In this document: in pieces, positions 24,382 to 34,623 of the stretch
Layout of the letters: each line of letters opens with the position of its first letter
How positions within the stretch are numbered: the first letter of the stretch is position 1
Source: an uncultured Altererythrobacter sp.
GTDB taxonomy: Bacteria > Pseudomonadota > Alphaproteobacteria > Sphingomonadales > Sphingomonadaceae
Reading direction: 5' to 3'
Assembly: GCA_913056125.1 (NCBI GenBank)
Contig: CAJXNC010000004.1
Location: 124,001 to 188,000 of the forward strand
DNA: 64,000 bases
Position numbers and translations under genes: made by a program
Notes under the pieces: model-generated
What the model was told of the DNA's origin: nothing
Databases searched by the model: none
What the model saw: the letters and a program-made list of their open reading frames with translations, nothing else

Positions 24382-26391
24382 ATGAAGAAGCTGCTGCTCG
24401 CCAGCACGGCCGCCGCAATGATCGCCGCTCCTGCAATGGCGCAGGATGACGCCAGCGAAGACGAGGACGTCATCGTCGTGATCGGTCAAGGCCTGGCCGA
24501 TACGCCGGCGACGCCCGCCTATTCGCAGCTGGAGATCGAGCGCGACCTGATCGTGACCACGGGTTCGGGCCGGCTTGAGGACGTGCTCGAACATGTCTCG
24601 GGCTTCCAGCAATTCCGCCGTTCGGACAGCCGCTCGTCCAACCCTTCTGCACAGGGCGCAACCCTGCGCGCTCTGGGCGGCAACGCCAGCAGCCGTGCGC
24701 TCGTCCTGCTCGATGGCGTGCCGCTCAACGATCCCTTCTTCGGCTATATCCCCTTCAGCTCTGTCGACCCCTCCCGCCTCGGCTCGATCCGGGTGACGCG
24801 CGGCGGCGGCTCGGGTCCGTTCGGTTCGGGCGCGCTCGCCGGAACGATCGAGCTGCAAAGTGCCGATGCCTATTCGCTCGGCCTGTTCAACGGCCAGGTG
24901 CTGATCAATGATCGCGAAGACACGGAAATGTCCGCCACCATCGCACCCGAGATCGGCAAAGGCTTTGCCGTGATCAATGGTCGCTGGGACCGCGGTGACG
25001 GTTTCTATACCACGCCCGAAAGCCAGCGCGTGGCGGCTACCAGCCGCGCCAATTACGATGCCTGGTCGGTCGGCGGCAGGTTGGTGCAGGAAGTCGGCGG
25101 GCTCGAAGTCCAGCTGCGCGGCTCGGCCTATGAGGACAATCGCACGCTGCGCTTCGTCGGTGCGGACAATTCGATTTCGGGCGAGGATATCTCGCTGCGC
25201 GTGGTCAGCCGCGGCCCGTGGGAGCTGGACCTTGTTGCCTACGCCCAGTGGCGCAACTTCACCAATACCGTGATTTCCTCGACCCGCTTCGTGCGCGTGC
25301 TCGACCAGAAGGACACGCCGGCCGAGGGGCAGGGTGGGAAGATCGAAGTTCGGCCTCCTGTGGGTGAGGACATGACGCTGCGCATCGGTGCCGATTATCG
25401 CCGCAGCGAAGGCGACCTGTTCGAAGATGCCTACAGCGCCTTTTCCGGGAACCTGACGTCCGAACGCTTTGCCGGCGGCGTGAATACCGATCTCGGCTTC
25501 TTCCTGGAAAACGATGTCGAGCTTGGCGTGTTGACGCTGACCGGCGGCGTGCGCGCCGACCACTATGAGATCAATAATGGCTATTATCGCAGCTTCGATG
25601 GCAGCGGTGCGCCCGACCGTAACGATACCTATCCCGATCGCTCGGACTGGGAAGTGACCTGGCGCGCGGGTGCCATGGTCCAGCCCAATGACGTTGTGAC
25701 GATCCGTGCGGCCGCCTATACCGGCCTGCGCCTGCCCACACTGAACGAGCTTTATCGCCCCTTCGTGGTCTTCCCTGTCGTGACTACGGCGAATGAGAAC
25801 CTCGTTCCCGAAAAGCTCGAAGGCTATGAGGCCGGTATCGACTTCGCAGTCGACGATCACACGCGTTTCGGTTTCACACTGTTCGACAACAAGGTGAAGA
25901 ACGCCATCGCCAATGTGACCATCGGCACCAATCTGCGCCAGCGCCAGAACCTCGACGCGATCGAGGCATTCGGCGTCGAATTTACCGGCTCGCTCGAGCG
26001 CGGACCGTGGCAGTTCGATGCCAGCCTGGCGCTGACCAGCACGGAAATCCGCGGCACGGGATTTGCAGCGAGCCTCGATGGCAACCGTCCGGCGCAGACG
26101 CCCAAATTCTCCGGCAGCGTGACGGCGGCCTATCGCGGCGACAATGGCATGACCTTCTCGGCCACTTTGCGCCACGTTTCGAGCCAGTTCGAGAACGACG
26201 TGCATAGCGACATCCTGCCTTCGGCAACCACGGTGAACCTGTTCGCGCAGGTGCCGCTGGTGGACCAGCTTTCGGTCGTCGGCCGGGTCGAAAACCTGTT
26301 CGACGAGACTATCGTCACCCGCAACCAGGGTGGATCGATGGATTACGGCGCTCCGCTGACCGGCTGGATCGGCTTGCGCTACGGGTTCTAA
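24382..26391 (+). CDS. TonB-dependent outer-membrane receptor
   Basis: 669 residues. Signal peptide 1-20 ends PAMAQ. A TonB-box-like VIVVIGQGL segment precedes the plug domain (about 45-155) with LEDVLEHVSGFQQFRRSD, ATLRALGGNASSRALVLLDGVPLNDPFFG and RGGGSGPFGSGALAG. The remainder is beta-barrel with alternating aromatic strands and ends IGLRYGF, a normal terminal Phe for BAM-dependent insertion. The size is in the vitamin B12/siderophore range. No lipoprotein or periplasmic binding partner adjoins, though a small lipoprotein gene follows. In this setting uptake of the island substrate or an associated metal is possible; the ligand cannot be read from sequence. Confidence 0.85.
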   Translation: MKKLLLASTAAAMIAAPAMAQDDASEDEDVIVVIGQGLADTPATPAYSQLEIERDLIVTTGSGRLEDVLEHVSGFQQFRRSDSRSSNPSAQGATLRALGGNASSRALVLLDGVPLNDPFFGYIPFSSVDPSRLGSIRVTRGGGSGPFGSGALAGTIELQSADAYSLGLFNGQVLINDREDTEMSATIAPEIGKGFAVINGRWDRGDGFYTTPESQRVAATSRANYDAWSVGGRLVQEVGGLEVQLRGSAYEDNRTLRFVGADNSISGEDISLRVVSRGPWELDLVAYAQWRNFTNTVISSTRFVRVLDQKDTPAEGQGGKIEVRPPVGEDMTLRIGADYRRSEGDLFEDAYSAFSGNLTSERFAGGVNTDLGFFLENDVELGVLTLTGGVRADHYEINNGYYRSFDGSGAPDRNDTYPDRSDWEVTWRAGAMVQPNDVVTIRAAAYTGLRLPTLNELYRPFVVFPVVTTANENLVPEKLEGYEAGIDFAVDDHTRFGFTLFDNKVKNAIANVTIGTNLRQRQNLDAIEAFGVEFTGSLERGPWQFDASLALTSTEIRGTGFAASLDGNRPAQTPKFSGSVTAAYRGDNGMTFSATLRHVSSQFENDVHSDILPSATTVNLFAQVPLVDQLSVVGRVENLFDETIVTRNQGGSMDYGAPLTGWIGLRYGF

Positions 26392-26477
26392 GGAAATTCC
26401 CTATAGACAACTGGGTCTGGACTCTAATTGCCACTCGCGTATGTTTTTCCTCCGATTTTCGTAACTTGGGGGTGACT

Positions 26478-26984
26478 ATGCGAAAACTAGGTATTTTTAC
26501 TGCAATACTGGCATCTACTGCACTCGTTGCTTGTTCTGCTGAAGAGCCGGCTGACGAGGCGGTAGAGGCAGGTGCAGAGGACGTGGCAGCGAGTGCCATG
26601 GACGCTCCTGCGGATGTTGAAACCGTTGTGATCGAATTGCAGGAAGTTGACGAGCTTCCCACCGGCGGTTCGGCCGAGCTGGTGCTCGGCGAAATCACCT
26701 ATGTTACGGAGCCGGTTACCCATGCCGTGAATATCCCGGTGCGCTTCACCGGTTGCGGCAGCGCTGATGTCGGGGCCTATTGGAATGGGGCCTGGATCAA
26801 GACCAATCCGCCGCAGATCGATATCACGATGTGGAAGGATCCGGGGGCGACTTGCCAGGCAATTCAGTCCTTCAACTACCAGGTGGATATCGCTCCGTTG
26901 ATGGAGGCCGAGCCGCAATTCACGGTCAACATATATGTCGACGATCGCTTGATCGGTTCCGTCGAGGTTGGCGCGGCCGAATAG
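26478..26984 (+). CDS. Small lipoprotein of unknown function
   Basis: 168 residues from ATG 26478, with GGGGGTG upstream. The lipobox is LVAC followed by an acidic, Ala-rich linker. Two cysteines (TGCGSADV and GATCQAIQ) may form a disulphide in a compact beta domain with YVTEPVTHAVNIPVRF and FTVNIYVDDRLIGSVEV. It resembles nothing I can name. It stands alone between the TonB receptor (87 bases upstream) and the aldehyde dehydrogenase gene. Confidence 0.6.
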   Translation: MRKLGIFTAILASTALVACSAEEPADEAVEAGAEDVAASAMDAPADVETVVIELQEVDELPTGGSAELVLGEITYVTEPVTHAVNIPVRFTGCGSADVGAYWNGAWIKTNPPQIDITMWKDPGATCQAIQSFNYQVDIAPLMEAEPQFTVNIYVDDRLIGSVEVGAAE

Positions 26985-27089
26985 CTCCCCATTCGGGGGG
27001 CAGCGCTGCTTCCAGGGGAAGCCGACAGATTTTTCTTACCTCTTGCGGGTGCAGTGTTTAGGCATTGGTCCCGCAAGAGGAGAGACAAC

Positions 27090-28541
27090 TTGGCATCACA
27101 GACCGTCACGCTCGACGTGCGCAATCCGCGTACCGGGCAGGCAGATCACACGATTTCGGTTTCAAGCCGCGATGAGGTGGCCGCAAAGGCTGCCCGCCTG
27201 CGCGAAAACCAGCGCGTATGGGAAGCGATGGGCGTGGCCGAACGCTGCGGAATCATGGCCCGCTGGCTGGGCGAGGTGAAGAAAAGCGCCATGGCTATCG
27301 GGGAGGCCGATGCCGTCGATACGGGTGGTTGCCACACCTCCTACATCCAGGGCTTCATAACCATGGGCAATATCGGCGGCTGGCTGGAGGATGCGCCCAA
27401 GGCTTTTGCCGATCTCGAATGGCAGGGGATGAGCAGTTCCATGCCCACGGTCGAGGTGGAATCGCAGGTCGTCGCCTATCCGGTCACCGGCGTGATCAGC
27501 CCGTGGAACGCGCCGCTCATGCTGGCGCTGCTCGATGCGATTCCCGCGCTGTTTGCCGGTTCCGCCGTGCTGCTGAAGCCGAGCGAAGTCACACCGCGCG
27601 TGATCGAAGCCCTGTTCGAGACCGTGCGCGCCGTTCCCGAACTGGCTGCGGTGTTCGACTACGTCACCGGCCCCGGCGATGTGGGCCAGGCGGTGATCGC
27701 GCAAAGCGACACGATCTGTTTCACCGGCTCGGTGCCGACGGGCCGCAAGGTCGCGGTCGCCTGCGCCGAGCGCCTCATACCCTGCAATCTCGAGCTGGGC
27801 GGCAAGGACCCGTGCATCGTCACCGCCAGCGCCGATCTCGAGCGTGCAGCGACTGCCGTGTTGCGCGGCGCGGTCTATGCCACGGGGCAGGTCTGCTATT
27901 CGATCGAGCGCGTCTATGTACAGGAAGAAGTGCACGATGAATTCGTCGCCCTGCTCGCCGAAAAGGCGCAAGAGGTACGCCTCAATTCGGACAATCCGCG
28001 CGCCGGGCATATCGGTCCCTTCACCTTCGCTCCGCAAGCGGAAATCGTGCAGCGGCACATTGCCGATGCCGTGGCCAAGGGCGCGACCGTCGTCACGGGC
28101 GGCGAAGTGGAGGACATCGCCGGGGGACTGTATTTGCGCCCCACCGTGCTCACCGGTGTTACCCATGAGATGGAAATCATGCAGGACGAGACCTTCGGCC
28201 CTTGCATCCCCGTCATGTCTTATGGCGATGAGGAGGAGGCTATCCGCCTCGCCAACGATACGCATTTCGGCCTTACCGCCAGCGTGATCGCGGGCAGCGC
28301 GGAGGAGGCCAAGGCCATCGGCAAGCGCATCAATGCTGGCGGCATCTTCCTGCAGGATACCTTCCTCACCTTCGCCAAACTGCGCACTTTCGGCTCGGAC
28401 AGCTTCGGCTGGTCGGGCTATGGCGCGCCGCGCATCGGGCCGGAGAGCCTGCGTCGTTTCCTCAGGCGCAAGAGCCTGCTCACCCAGACTGGCCCGGTCG
28501 CCGATATCCGCAACGACCATCATCTGGGGGAGGGCAAGTGA
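27090..28541 (+). CDS. Aldehyde dehydrogenase (second paralogue)
   Basis: 483 residues from TTG 27090, which has AAGAGGAGAG ending 5 bases upstream; the open frame extends to 27054 but without a ribosome site. Catalytic Glu235 (LELGGKD) and Cys269 (TGQVCYS) are 34 residues apart. SPWNAPL and FTGSVPTG form the cofactor site. It differs considerably from the aldehyde dehydrogenase at 18393. It is followed 172 bases later by a zinc alcohol dehydrogenase and an esterase, giving an alcohol-to-acid oxidation set. Confidence 0.88.
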   Translation: MASQTVTLDVRNPRTGQADHTISVSSRDEVAAKAARLRENQRVWEAMGVAERCGIMARWLGEVKKSAMAIGEADAVDTGGCHTSYIQGFITMGNIGGWLEDAPKAFADLEWQGMSSSMPTVEVESQVVAYPVTGVISPWNAPLMLALLDAIPALFAGSAVLLKPSEVTPRVIEALFETVRAVPELAAVFDYVTGPGDVGQAVIAQSDTICFTGSVPTGRKVAVACAERLIPCNLELGGKDPCIVTASADLERAATAVLRGAVYATGQVCYSIERVYVQEEVHDEFVALLAEKAQEVRLNSDNPRAGHIGPFTFAPQAEIVQRHIADAVAKGATVVTGGEVEDIAGGLYLRPTVLTGVTHEMEIMQDETFGPCIPVMSYGDEEEAIRLANDTHFGLTASVIAGSAEEAKAIGKRINAGGIFLQDTFLTFAKLRTFGSDSFGWSGYGAPRIGPESLRRFLRRKSLLTQTGPVADIRNDHHLGEGK

Positions 28542-28713
28542 GCTTTCCTACACGCGTCCGAGCAGGGCAGACCGGCGGCATGAAGAGCCAAGAATTGCCT
28601 GTCCGGATCGTTCACTTCCAGCCGTTTCAGCAAACCCCGGGATTTTTGCATCAGGACAGTGTGTCAGGTGTGAGGGGTTATATGAATTCCTTCGCTTTAT
28701 CAGGAGGTTCGGC

Positions 28714-29826
28714 ATGAAGATCACCGCAGCCCTCAGCGGTCGCGGTGGCGATTCGCCCGAGCTTGTCGCAATGGAACAGGAAGAGCCGCGTGCGGGCGAA
28801 ATGCGCATCCGCCTCGTCGCCACGGGCATCTGCCACACCGACCTCCACGAACATCCCGGCAGGCATTCTCCGCAGCCCATTGTGCTGGGGCATGAAGGCG
28901 CAGGCGTGGTCGAGAAGTTGGGTGAAGGGGTTACCGGTTTCGATGTCGGCGACCATGTGATCCTCTCCGGCAATAGCTGCGGCAAATGCCCTTCCTGCCT
29001 CGCCAATCGCCCGACCTATTGCGACCTTGCCATGCCGCTCTGCTTTGGCGGCCAGCGCATGGATGGGAGCACAGCGCTTTGTTGCGGCGAGGAGAAGGTG
29101 CATTCGCACTTCTTCGGCCAGTCCAGTTTCGCGACCCATTCCATCGTGCCGCAGCGCACGGCGGTGAAGATGGACAAGGACCTGCCACTGGAAAAACTCG
29201 GGCCGCTGGGCTGCGGGGTCATAACGGGGGCTGGCGGGGTCATAGAGGCGCTCAAGGTCGGCTTTGGCGATACAATCGCCATTTTCGGCACGGGCGGTGT
29301 GGGCCTTTCCGCTGTGATGGCGGCGAAATTGGTCGGCGCAAAGCGCGTAATTGCGGTGGACCTTTCGGCAGAGCGTCTGGAGCTGGCGCGCGAGCTGGGC
29401 GCGACCGACTGCTTCAAGGGCGATGAGGAGGATCTTGCCGTCAGGATTCGCGCTGTGACCGGGCGCGGGGTGGATTTCACTTTCAACACCACCAATGCCC
29501 AGAAGGTCCATACGCTGGCGCTCGAAGTGCTGGCGATGAACGGCACGGCGGGCTTTGTTGCCGCGCCGCTTCCCGGCCCCGAGGGACCTTGGGCGCCGCA
29601 AATGTTCGCCATGCTGGCAGGCGGCAAGCAATTGCGCGGCATTTTGGGCGGCGATGCCTATCCCACGACCTTCCTGCCGCAGATCGCCGAGTATTGGAGG
29701 CAGGGGAAATTCCCCTTCGACCGCATGCTCAGCTTCTATCCCTTTGCCGAGATCGACCGTGCCTTCGCCGATGCCCGCAGCGGCAAGGCGATCAAGCCCG
29801 TCCTGCTAATGGAGAATGCCCAATGA
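28714..29826 (+). CDS. Zinc-dependent alcohol dehydrogenase, aryl-alcohol/class III-like
   Basis: 370 residues from ATG 28714 with a perfect CAGGAGG 6 bases upstream. Catalytic zinc ligands are Cys40, His60 with Glu61 (GHEGAG) and a later Cys in [13 protein letters not shown]. The structural zinc loop is Cys89, Cys92, Cys95, Cys103 ([15 protein letters not shown]). The NAD fold is [10 protein letters not shown]. The G-A-GGV helix and the overall length match benzyl-alcohol and aryl-alcohol dehydrogenases. Its stop overlaps the esterase start as ATGA. It likely interconverts an aromatic alcohol and its aldehyde upstream of the aldehyde dehydrogenase. Confidence 0.88.
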   Translation: MKITAALSGRGGDSPELVAMEQEEPRAGEMRIRLVATGICHTDLHEHPGRHSPQPIVLGHEGAGVVEKLGEGVTGFDVGDHVILSGNSCGKCPSCLANRPTYCDLAMPLCFGGQRMDGSTALCCGEEKVHSHFFGQSSFATHSIVPQRTAVKMDKDLPLEKLGPLGCGVITGAGGVIEALKVGFGDTIAIFGTGGVGLSAVMAAKLVGAKRVIAVDLSAERLELARELGATDCFKGDEEDLAVRIRAVTGRGVDFTFNTTNAQKVHTLALEVLAMNGTAGFVAAPLPGPEGPWAPQMFAMLAGGKQLRGILGGDAYPTTFLPQIAEYWRQGKFPFDRMLSFYPFAEIDRAFADARSGKAIKPVLLMENAQ

Positions 29827-30686
29827 CCCCTGAAATCCGCGCCAAGATCGAGGCGCTGGGCCGTGCGCTGACGCCGGACATGCTGGGCGGGACGCATGGC
29901 ATATTCGTGCCGCGCAACCGCGGGATCGATCCTGCGACCAAGGTCACACGCGACATTTCCTATGGTCCTGACGAGCGTAACCGGCTGGACGTGTTCACGA
30001 CTGAAGGGCTCTCGGGCGCACCGGTCTTCATCTTCGTCCATGGCGGTGGCTTCGTCATGGGCGACAAGCATACCGAAGGCTCGCCCTTTTATTCGAACAT
30101 GGGCGATTTCGCCGCGCGCCACGGCATGGTCGGTGTGACGGTGACCTATCGCCTCGCGCCGGATCACAAATTCCCCGCCGGGCCGGACGACCTCAAGGCT
30201 GCGGTTCAATGGATCCGCGCCAATATTGCCGAGCATGGCGGCGATCCGGACAGGATCGTGCTGTCGGGCCAGTCTGCGGGTGCGGTGCATGTGGCGGGCT
30301 ATGTCGCGCATCATCGCGAGCACGCGCAGGGCATTGCCGGGGCTGTGATGATGAGCGGGATCTACGACACCGTGACCTGTGAGCCTAACCAGTTCGCCGA
30401 GGCCTATTACGGGGAGGACCGCAAGGGCTGGGGACCGGCTTCCTGCATGGCCGGATTGCTCAACACGGACATTCCGCTGCAATTCACCGTTTGCGAGTTC
30501 GATCCGGACGATTTCCAACGCCAGGCCGGGCAGGTGGTGAGCCAGTGGATTCAGGCGAAAGGCCTCTATCCCGAAATGCATTTCCTTTCTGGGCACAACC
30601 ACCTCTCGCCCGCGCTGTCGATCGGCAGCGACCAGGTCGAAATAGAGCGGATGATTGCCGGTTTTGTAAGCCGCGTGACCCGCTGA
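29823..30686 (+). CDS. Alpha/beta hydrolase of the hormone-sensitive-lipase (type IV esterase) family
   Basis: 287 residues. The oxyanion-hole motif HGGGF is at 73-77 and the nucleophile elbow GQSAG has Ser151. The acid is likely in FDPDDF and the His in [11 protein letters not shown] near residue 262. No signal peptide, so it acts in the cytoplasm on short acyl or aryl esters. Translationally coupled to the alcohol dehydrogenase gene through ATGA. Convergent with the large sensor gene, whose stop is 11 bases away. Confidence 0.85.
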   Translation: MTPEIRAKIEALGRALTPDMLGGTHGIFVPRNRGIDPATKVTRDISYGPDERNRLDVFTTEGLSGAPVFIFVHGGGFVMGDKHTEGSPFYSNMGDFAARHGMVGVTVTYRLAPDHKFPAGPDDLKAAVQWIRANIAEHGGDPDRIVLSGQSAGAVHVAGYVAHHREHAQGIAGAVMMSGIYDTVTCEPNQFAEAYYGEDRKGWGPASCMAGLLNTDIPLQFTVCEFDPDDFQRQAGQVVSQWIQAKGLYPEMHFLSGHNHLSPALSIGSDQVEIERMIAGFVSRVTR

Positions 30687-30697
30687 GCGGATCCGCT

Positions 30698-33600
30698 TTA
30701 CCCGATGGCGCGGCGCGGCATGTCGCAGACTGGCGAAGGCTCGAAAGCCTGCAGTCCGGGTCCGTTCCTCTCAAGCATTGAGGCAACGGCATCGGCCGGC
30801 TGGGCCCGCGCAAACAGGAATCCCTGCCCGACATTGCAACCATAACGCAGCAGACGTTCGACATGGCGCTCTTCCTCGATGCCCTCGGCGACCACGCCGA
30901 TGCCCAGGTTGCGGCCCAGATTTACAACCGCACGGACGATCGCATCGTCGCCCGCATCGGTCTCCATGTCGCGCACGAAGCTGCGGTCGATCTTGATGGT
31001 ATCGACCGGGAATTGTTTGAGGTGGCGCAGCGAGGCATAGCCCGTGCCGAAGTCGTCGAGGGCGATGTGCACCCCGGCGGAACTGAACATTGCGAGTGCG
31101 TTCTGAACGTATTCGGCACCGCACCCGAGGAACACCGTCTCGGTCACTTCGAGCTGGAACATCGATGTCGGGACCTCGGCCCGTTCGAGCTGGCTTAGCA
31201 CATCTTCCGCGAAGTCCCTGCGGCGGAAGTCGGCGGCGGACGCGTTGATTGCCACGTGGCCGAACTGGAATCCCTGATCGAGCCAGTTGCGCATATCGGC
31301 GATGGCCTGCTCGATCATGCGGTCCGTGAGGTCGGCAGCGACGTCGAGATCCTCAAATGCGGCTTCGAGAGTTTCAGGCAACCTGATCTGTCCGCCTGGC
31401 GCGCGCCATCGCAGCAGCGCCTCGAATCCGAGGACGCTGCGGCTGCGCAGGTCCACCTTGGGTTGATAGTAGGTGAGGATCTGGTCTCTTTTGATCGCAT
31501 CGCGGGCGAGGTGGACCATATTCGTACGACGCTCGAATTCGTCGCGCATGGCCGGATCATACATCTTGCTTGTCGATCGACCCGCATTCTTGGCGGAATA
31601 GAGCGCCATGTCGGCGTTCTTCATCAGCTCAGCCGGTGTGGTACCGTCATTGGGGAACATGGCTCCACCGATGCTCGTGCGGCAATCCAGGATCTGGCCT
31701 TTATACACAAACGGATCGCGAAGCCGTTGGTAGATCGATTGCGAGAGTTCTTCGAGGCGCTGGCTTTCCGCAACCTCTGAGAGGATGATGGCGAATTCGT
31801 CGCCGCCCAGTCGCGCCACCACGTCCCCCGGCCGGACCACGGCGTTGAGGCGTTCGGCGAACATCCTCAGCAGCCGGTCGCCGGCATCGTGGCCGAGCGT
31901 GTCGTTGATCTCTTTGAAGTGATCGAGATCCAGCAACAGCAGGCCGACTGGCTTTCCGGAATTGCGTCTCTGGCGGGTGATCTGATCGAGCTTCTCCTGG
32001 AACTTGGTCCGATTGGCGAGCCGAGTCAGCGTATCATGATTCGCGCTCCAGCGGATGCGTTCTTCGGCGTTACGTTCCTCCGTTGTGTCGCGGAACGTGA
32101 TGATGATGCGATCGAGATTACTGACAGATCGACCGATCTTCCAGCAGTCGAGCGCCACCCAGCGCTCCGTCTGATCACTCGCCCGCAAGATCCTGAAGGA
32201 ATCGTTGAGCTTTATCGATCCGGCAGCGGCCATGGCCTCTGCGCCCATGGCCAAGAAGCGTTCGCTGTCGTCGGGGTGGATACAATCCAACGCAGCCTGC
32301 ACGCTCGGCTCAAGCTCTTCGGGCAGACCGAGAATCTCGTATAGTCGCTGCGACCACCGCCGCGTGTCGGTAGCGGGGTCGTAGTCCCATACGCCCAAGC
32401 CAACAGCCTCGGCGGCGAGTCTAAAGCTCTCTTCGCTTTCGCGCAGCGCCTCTTCGGCGCGCTTGCGATCGGTAATGTCCAGATGCGCTCCGATACTGCG
32501 AACCGGCTTGCCGCTCGCATCTCGCTGCATCTTGGTTCGACTGTGAATCCAGCGGACCTCGCCGGTCTTGCCATGTAAGATGCGGAATTCGCAATCAAAG
32601 GTGCCGTCTATCTGCAGGCTGGTACCGATCCGGTCGACCAGAATCTGGCGATCGTCGGAGTGGATGTATTCGAGAAATTTCTCGAAATTCAGCGTTTCGG
32701 TGCCTTCCGGGAGGCCGAGCTGATCGATCAGGCGTTCCGAAACATGCGTCAGACCGCCTTCCTCGACCCAGAACTCGGCCAGGCCGGTTGCTTCCTGCAC
32801 CAGGCGCAGCCGCTGCTCGCTTTCCTGCAGGGCGAGCTCTGACATCTTCCGGTCGGTAATATCCTGGTGGGCACCTATGGTTCTTGTGATATTCCCCTCG
32901 GCGTCGCGAAGGAGCTTGGTGCGGCAGGAAATCCAGCGCACGGCGCCGTCGTTCTGCCGTGTGATCCTGTATTCGGCATCAAAGATTTCGTCGTCGTTTA
33001 TGGCGCGCTCCATCTCCTCGCGCAGGGGTTCGCGATCCTCGGGGTGGACGAGTTCGAGAAGACCCCAGGTGGAAATGGTGTTGTCGCCCACCGGGAGGCC
33101 GACCTGCTCGAAGAACCGGTCGGAACAATAGGTGATCTCACCTCCGTCATTTTCGAAGTCCGCAAGGCCGGTCGCTTCATGGACAAGGCGCAGGCGCTCC
33201 TCGCTACGCCGCAAGTCGTCTTCCGCCTTCTTCCGCTCGGTGACGTCGCGCGTGATACTCATTACACCACAGCTGCCGTCAGGCAGGTCGATCGGGACGG
33301 TGTGTGCTTCGACATGCCGCCTCGTTCCCTTCAGTCCGACTATTTCATAGTTCCAGACTATACTCTCGCCTTCGAGGACTCGTTTGTGCACGTCGATGCA
33401 CTTGGCCGTGTACTCCGCTGGAACGGGAGAATGTCCGGAGGCCTGCAGTGTCTCCATGTCCGGCACTTCGAGTACTTCGAGGCCCCTGCGGTTGATGTAT
33501 GTGAGCCGCGCGTTCTCATCGAAGATCTTCACGCAGTCGGGCATTGCCTCAAGCATCGCAGCAAGCCTGGACTCGCTCTGTCGCAGGGCTTCTTCCGCCG

Positions 33601-34015
33601 CAAGGCGGTCGGAGATATCTTCGAAGGTGGCGACCAGGTTGTTTCCGAGGGTGGTGCGTCCCGGATGAATGACAAACGTCCGACCGCCGCGCTGGATACG
33701 CGCAGGTGACTCGCGATCGCAGTCGAGATTGTCCCAGAACGCGGCCTCGATGTCGTCGATTGTGCGGTCGGGCTCGTAATAACCCTCTTTCATCGCCATT
33801 TCGATCAGTTCGCGAACCGTCAGGCCGGGTTGGACCAACTCCGGCGGCAGGCCGATCACCTCGGGATAGCGTCGGTTGCAGAAGGCGATGCGGCCGTCGC
33901 TATCGAACAGGCACAATCCGTGCCTGACATTCTCGATTGCATCCTCGAGCATCCTCAGCCGGCTCAGAAGCTCGCCATACCGTTTGTTACGGTGGTCCAT
34001 CAACTCAAGTGTCAT
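30698..34015 (-). CDS. Five-PAS GGDEF-EAL cyclic-di-GMP enzyme
   Basis: 1105 residues without a membrane segment. Five PAS domains are visible by their repeated DITDRK/ERKKAE linkers (about 20-140, 145-265, 270-395, 400-520, 525-650). The first is the PAS_7 type with RHGLCLFDSDGRIAFCNRRY. The GGDEF motif is intact at Gly737-Phe741 (RLGGDEF) and the EAL motif is intact at Glu865-Leu867 (FEALLRW), followed by DDFGTGYASL. Both cyclase and phosphodiesterase activity are therefore possible. PAS3 and PAS4 look alike, as do their WI-CRTK/WIHSRTK strands, suggesting internal duplication. It is a single-gene unit with about 270 non-coding bases upstream. Confidence 0.92.
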   Translation of the reverse strand: MTLELMDHRNKRYGELLSRLRMLEDAIENVRHGLCLFDSDGRIAFCNRRYPEVIGLPPELVQPGLTVRELIEMAMKEGYYEPDRTIDDIEAAFWDNLDCDRESPARIQRGGRTFVIHPGRTTLGNNLVATFEDISDRLAAEEALRQSESRLAAMLEAMPDCVKIFDENARLTYINRRGLEVLEVPDMETLQASGHSPVPAEYTAKCIDVHKRVLEGESIVWNYEIVGLKGTRRHVEAHTVPIDLPDGSCGVMSITRDVTERKKAEDDLRRSEERLRLVHEATGLADFENDGGEITYCSDRFFEQVGLPVGDNTISTWGLLELVHPEDREPLREEMERAINDDEIFDAEYRITRQNDGAVRWISCRTKLLRDAEGNITRTIGAHQDITDRKMSELALQESEQRLRLVQEATGLAEFWVEEGGLTHVSERLIDQLGLPEGTETLNFEKFLEYIHSDDRQILVDRIGTSLQIDGTFDCEFRILHGKTGEVRWIHSRTKMQRDASGKPVRSIGAHLDITDRKRAEEALRESEESFRLAAEAVGLGVWDYDPATDTRRWSQRLYEILGLPEELEPSVQAALDCIHPDDSERFLAMGAEAMAAAGSIKLNDSFRILRASDQTERWVALDCWKIGRSVSNLDRIIITFRDTTEERNAEERIRWSANHDTLTRLANRTKFQEKLDQITRQRRNSGKPVGLLLLDLDHFKEINDTLGHDAGDRLLRMFAERLNAVVRPGDVVARLGGDEFAIILSEVAESQRLEELSQSIYQRLRDPFVYKGQILDCRTSIGGAMFPNDGTTPAELMKNADMALYSAKNAGRSTSKMYDPAMRDEFERRTNMVHLARDAIKRDQILTYYQPKVDLRSRSVLGFEALLRWRAPGGQIRLPETLEAAFEDLDVAADLTDRMIEQAIADMRNWLDQGFQFGHVAINASAADFRRRDFAEDVLSQLERAEVPTSMFQLEVTETVFLGCGAEYVQNALAMFSSAGVHIALDDFGTGYASLRHLKQFPVDTIKIDRSFVRDMETDAGDDAIVRAVVNLGRNLGIGVVAEGIEEERHVERLLRYGCNVGQGFLFARAQPADAVASMLERNGPGLQAFEPSPVCDMPRRAIG

Positions 34016-34288
34016 TGCCGCGACACTCCCGTGTTCTTATTGTTTTTTACGGCAGAATTCGGCGTGGTTTTCCGTTCATGCACCACTCGCGCTGCCGCAC
34101 ACTGATCGCAGCAATCAAGTAGATGGAATAGCTAAACTAAGTGTTACGGATGCCGCCGGCGGCACGCGGCAGGCCTCGCCATGCGGAGAAGGATGAACGC
34201 GATCATACCCCCGCCGAGATAGTCATGCGTTGAGAAACAGAACTTCGCGCCGACGAGGCAATCGTCGTTGCCTCGTTCAGTTGCCGTT
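34016..34288. other. Non-coding stretch between the sensor gene and the DksA-like gene
   Basis: 273 bases. The part near 34016-34140 is AT-richer than its surroundings and would hold the promoter of the sensor gene. A hairpin at 34254-34275 lies near the DksA-like stop. I found no supported gene here; short frames lack ribosome sites. Confidence 0.4.
34254..34275 (-). terminator. Hairpin downstream of the DksA-like gene
   Basis: CGAGGCAA, loop of six, TTGCCTCG: a perfect 8-base stem beginning 13 bases after the DksA-like stop. There is no clear U-tract after it, so a classical intrinsic terminator is uncertain. Confidence 0.4.
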
Positions 34289-34612
34289 TCAGCCCTTGCT
34301 GGCGCAGTCGATGCACAAGGCCGCTTCTGGCCGCGCTTCGAGCCTGCCTGGCGAGATTTCCGCGCCGCACTGGGTGCAATAGCCATATTCGCCGGCCTCG
34401 ATCCGGTCGAGCGCACGCTTGGTGGAGGCGATTTCGCGGGTCACCAGCGCGGCCTGCGCTTCGAGGGATTCATCGTCCTCCATCTGCACTGCGCGTTCGG
34501 AGGAATCGGGATCGTGGGGCTCGTCGAGATCGCGCTGGATATGCGCAATGCGCTCCTCCAGTTCGCCCAACATGGTCTCGAGGGTGGCTTTCGCCTTGGC
34601 GGTATCTGCCAT
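34289..34612 (-). CDS. DksA/TraR-family C4 zinc-finger protein
   Basis: 107 residues. An N-terminal helical hairpin (about 1-75) precedes the zinc finger Cys79-x2-Cys82-x17-Cys100-x2-Cys103 (YCTQCGAEISPGRLEARPEAALCIDC). It is shorter than DksA (about 150) and lacks a clear DxxDxA at the hairpin tip, having DEPHDPDSSERA instead. It is therefore closer to the YbiI/TraR-like group. These proteins insert into the RNA polymerase secondary channel or are uncharacterised. It starts 11 bases after the second carotenoid-oxygenase gene and is likely co-transcribed with it. Confidence 0.85.
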   Translation of the reverse strand: MADTAKAKATLETMLGELEERIAHIQRDLDEPHDPDSSERAVQMEDDESLEAQAALVTREIASTKRALDRIEAGEYGYCTQCGAEISPGRLEARPEAALCIDCASKG

Positions 34613-34623
34613 TTACATTGCTC

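Noticed and set aside
28580-28717. 45-codon frame ending in ATGA overlap with the zinc alcohol dehydrogenase start
   Set aside because: It lacks a ribosome site and its product has no recognisable features; the region more likely holds the leader and promoter of the dehydrogenase gene.
34144-34416. 90-codon minus-strand frame overlapping the DksA-like gene and the gap after it
   Set aside because: Out of frame with the clear zinc-finger gene and without ribosome site or motif.
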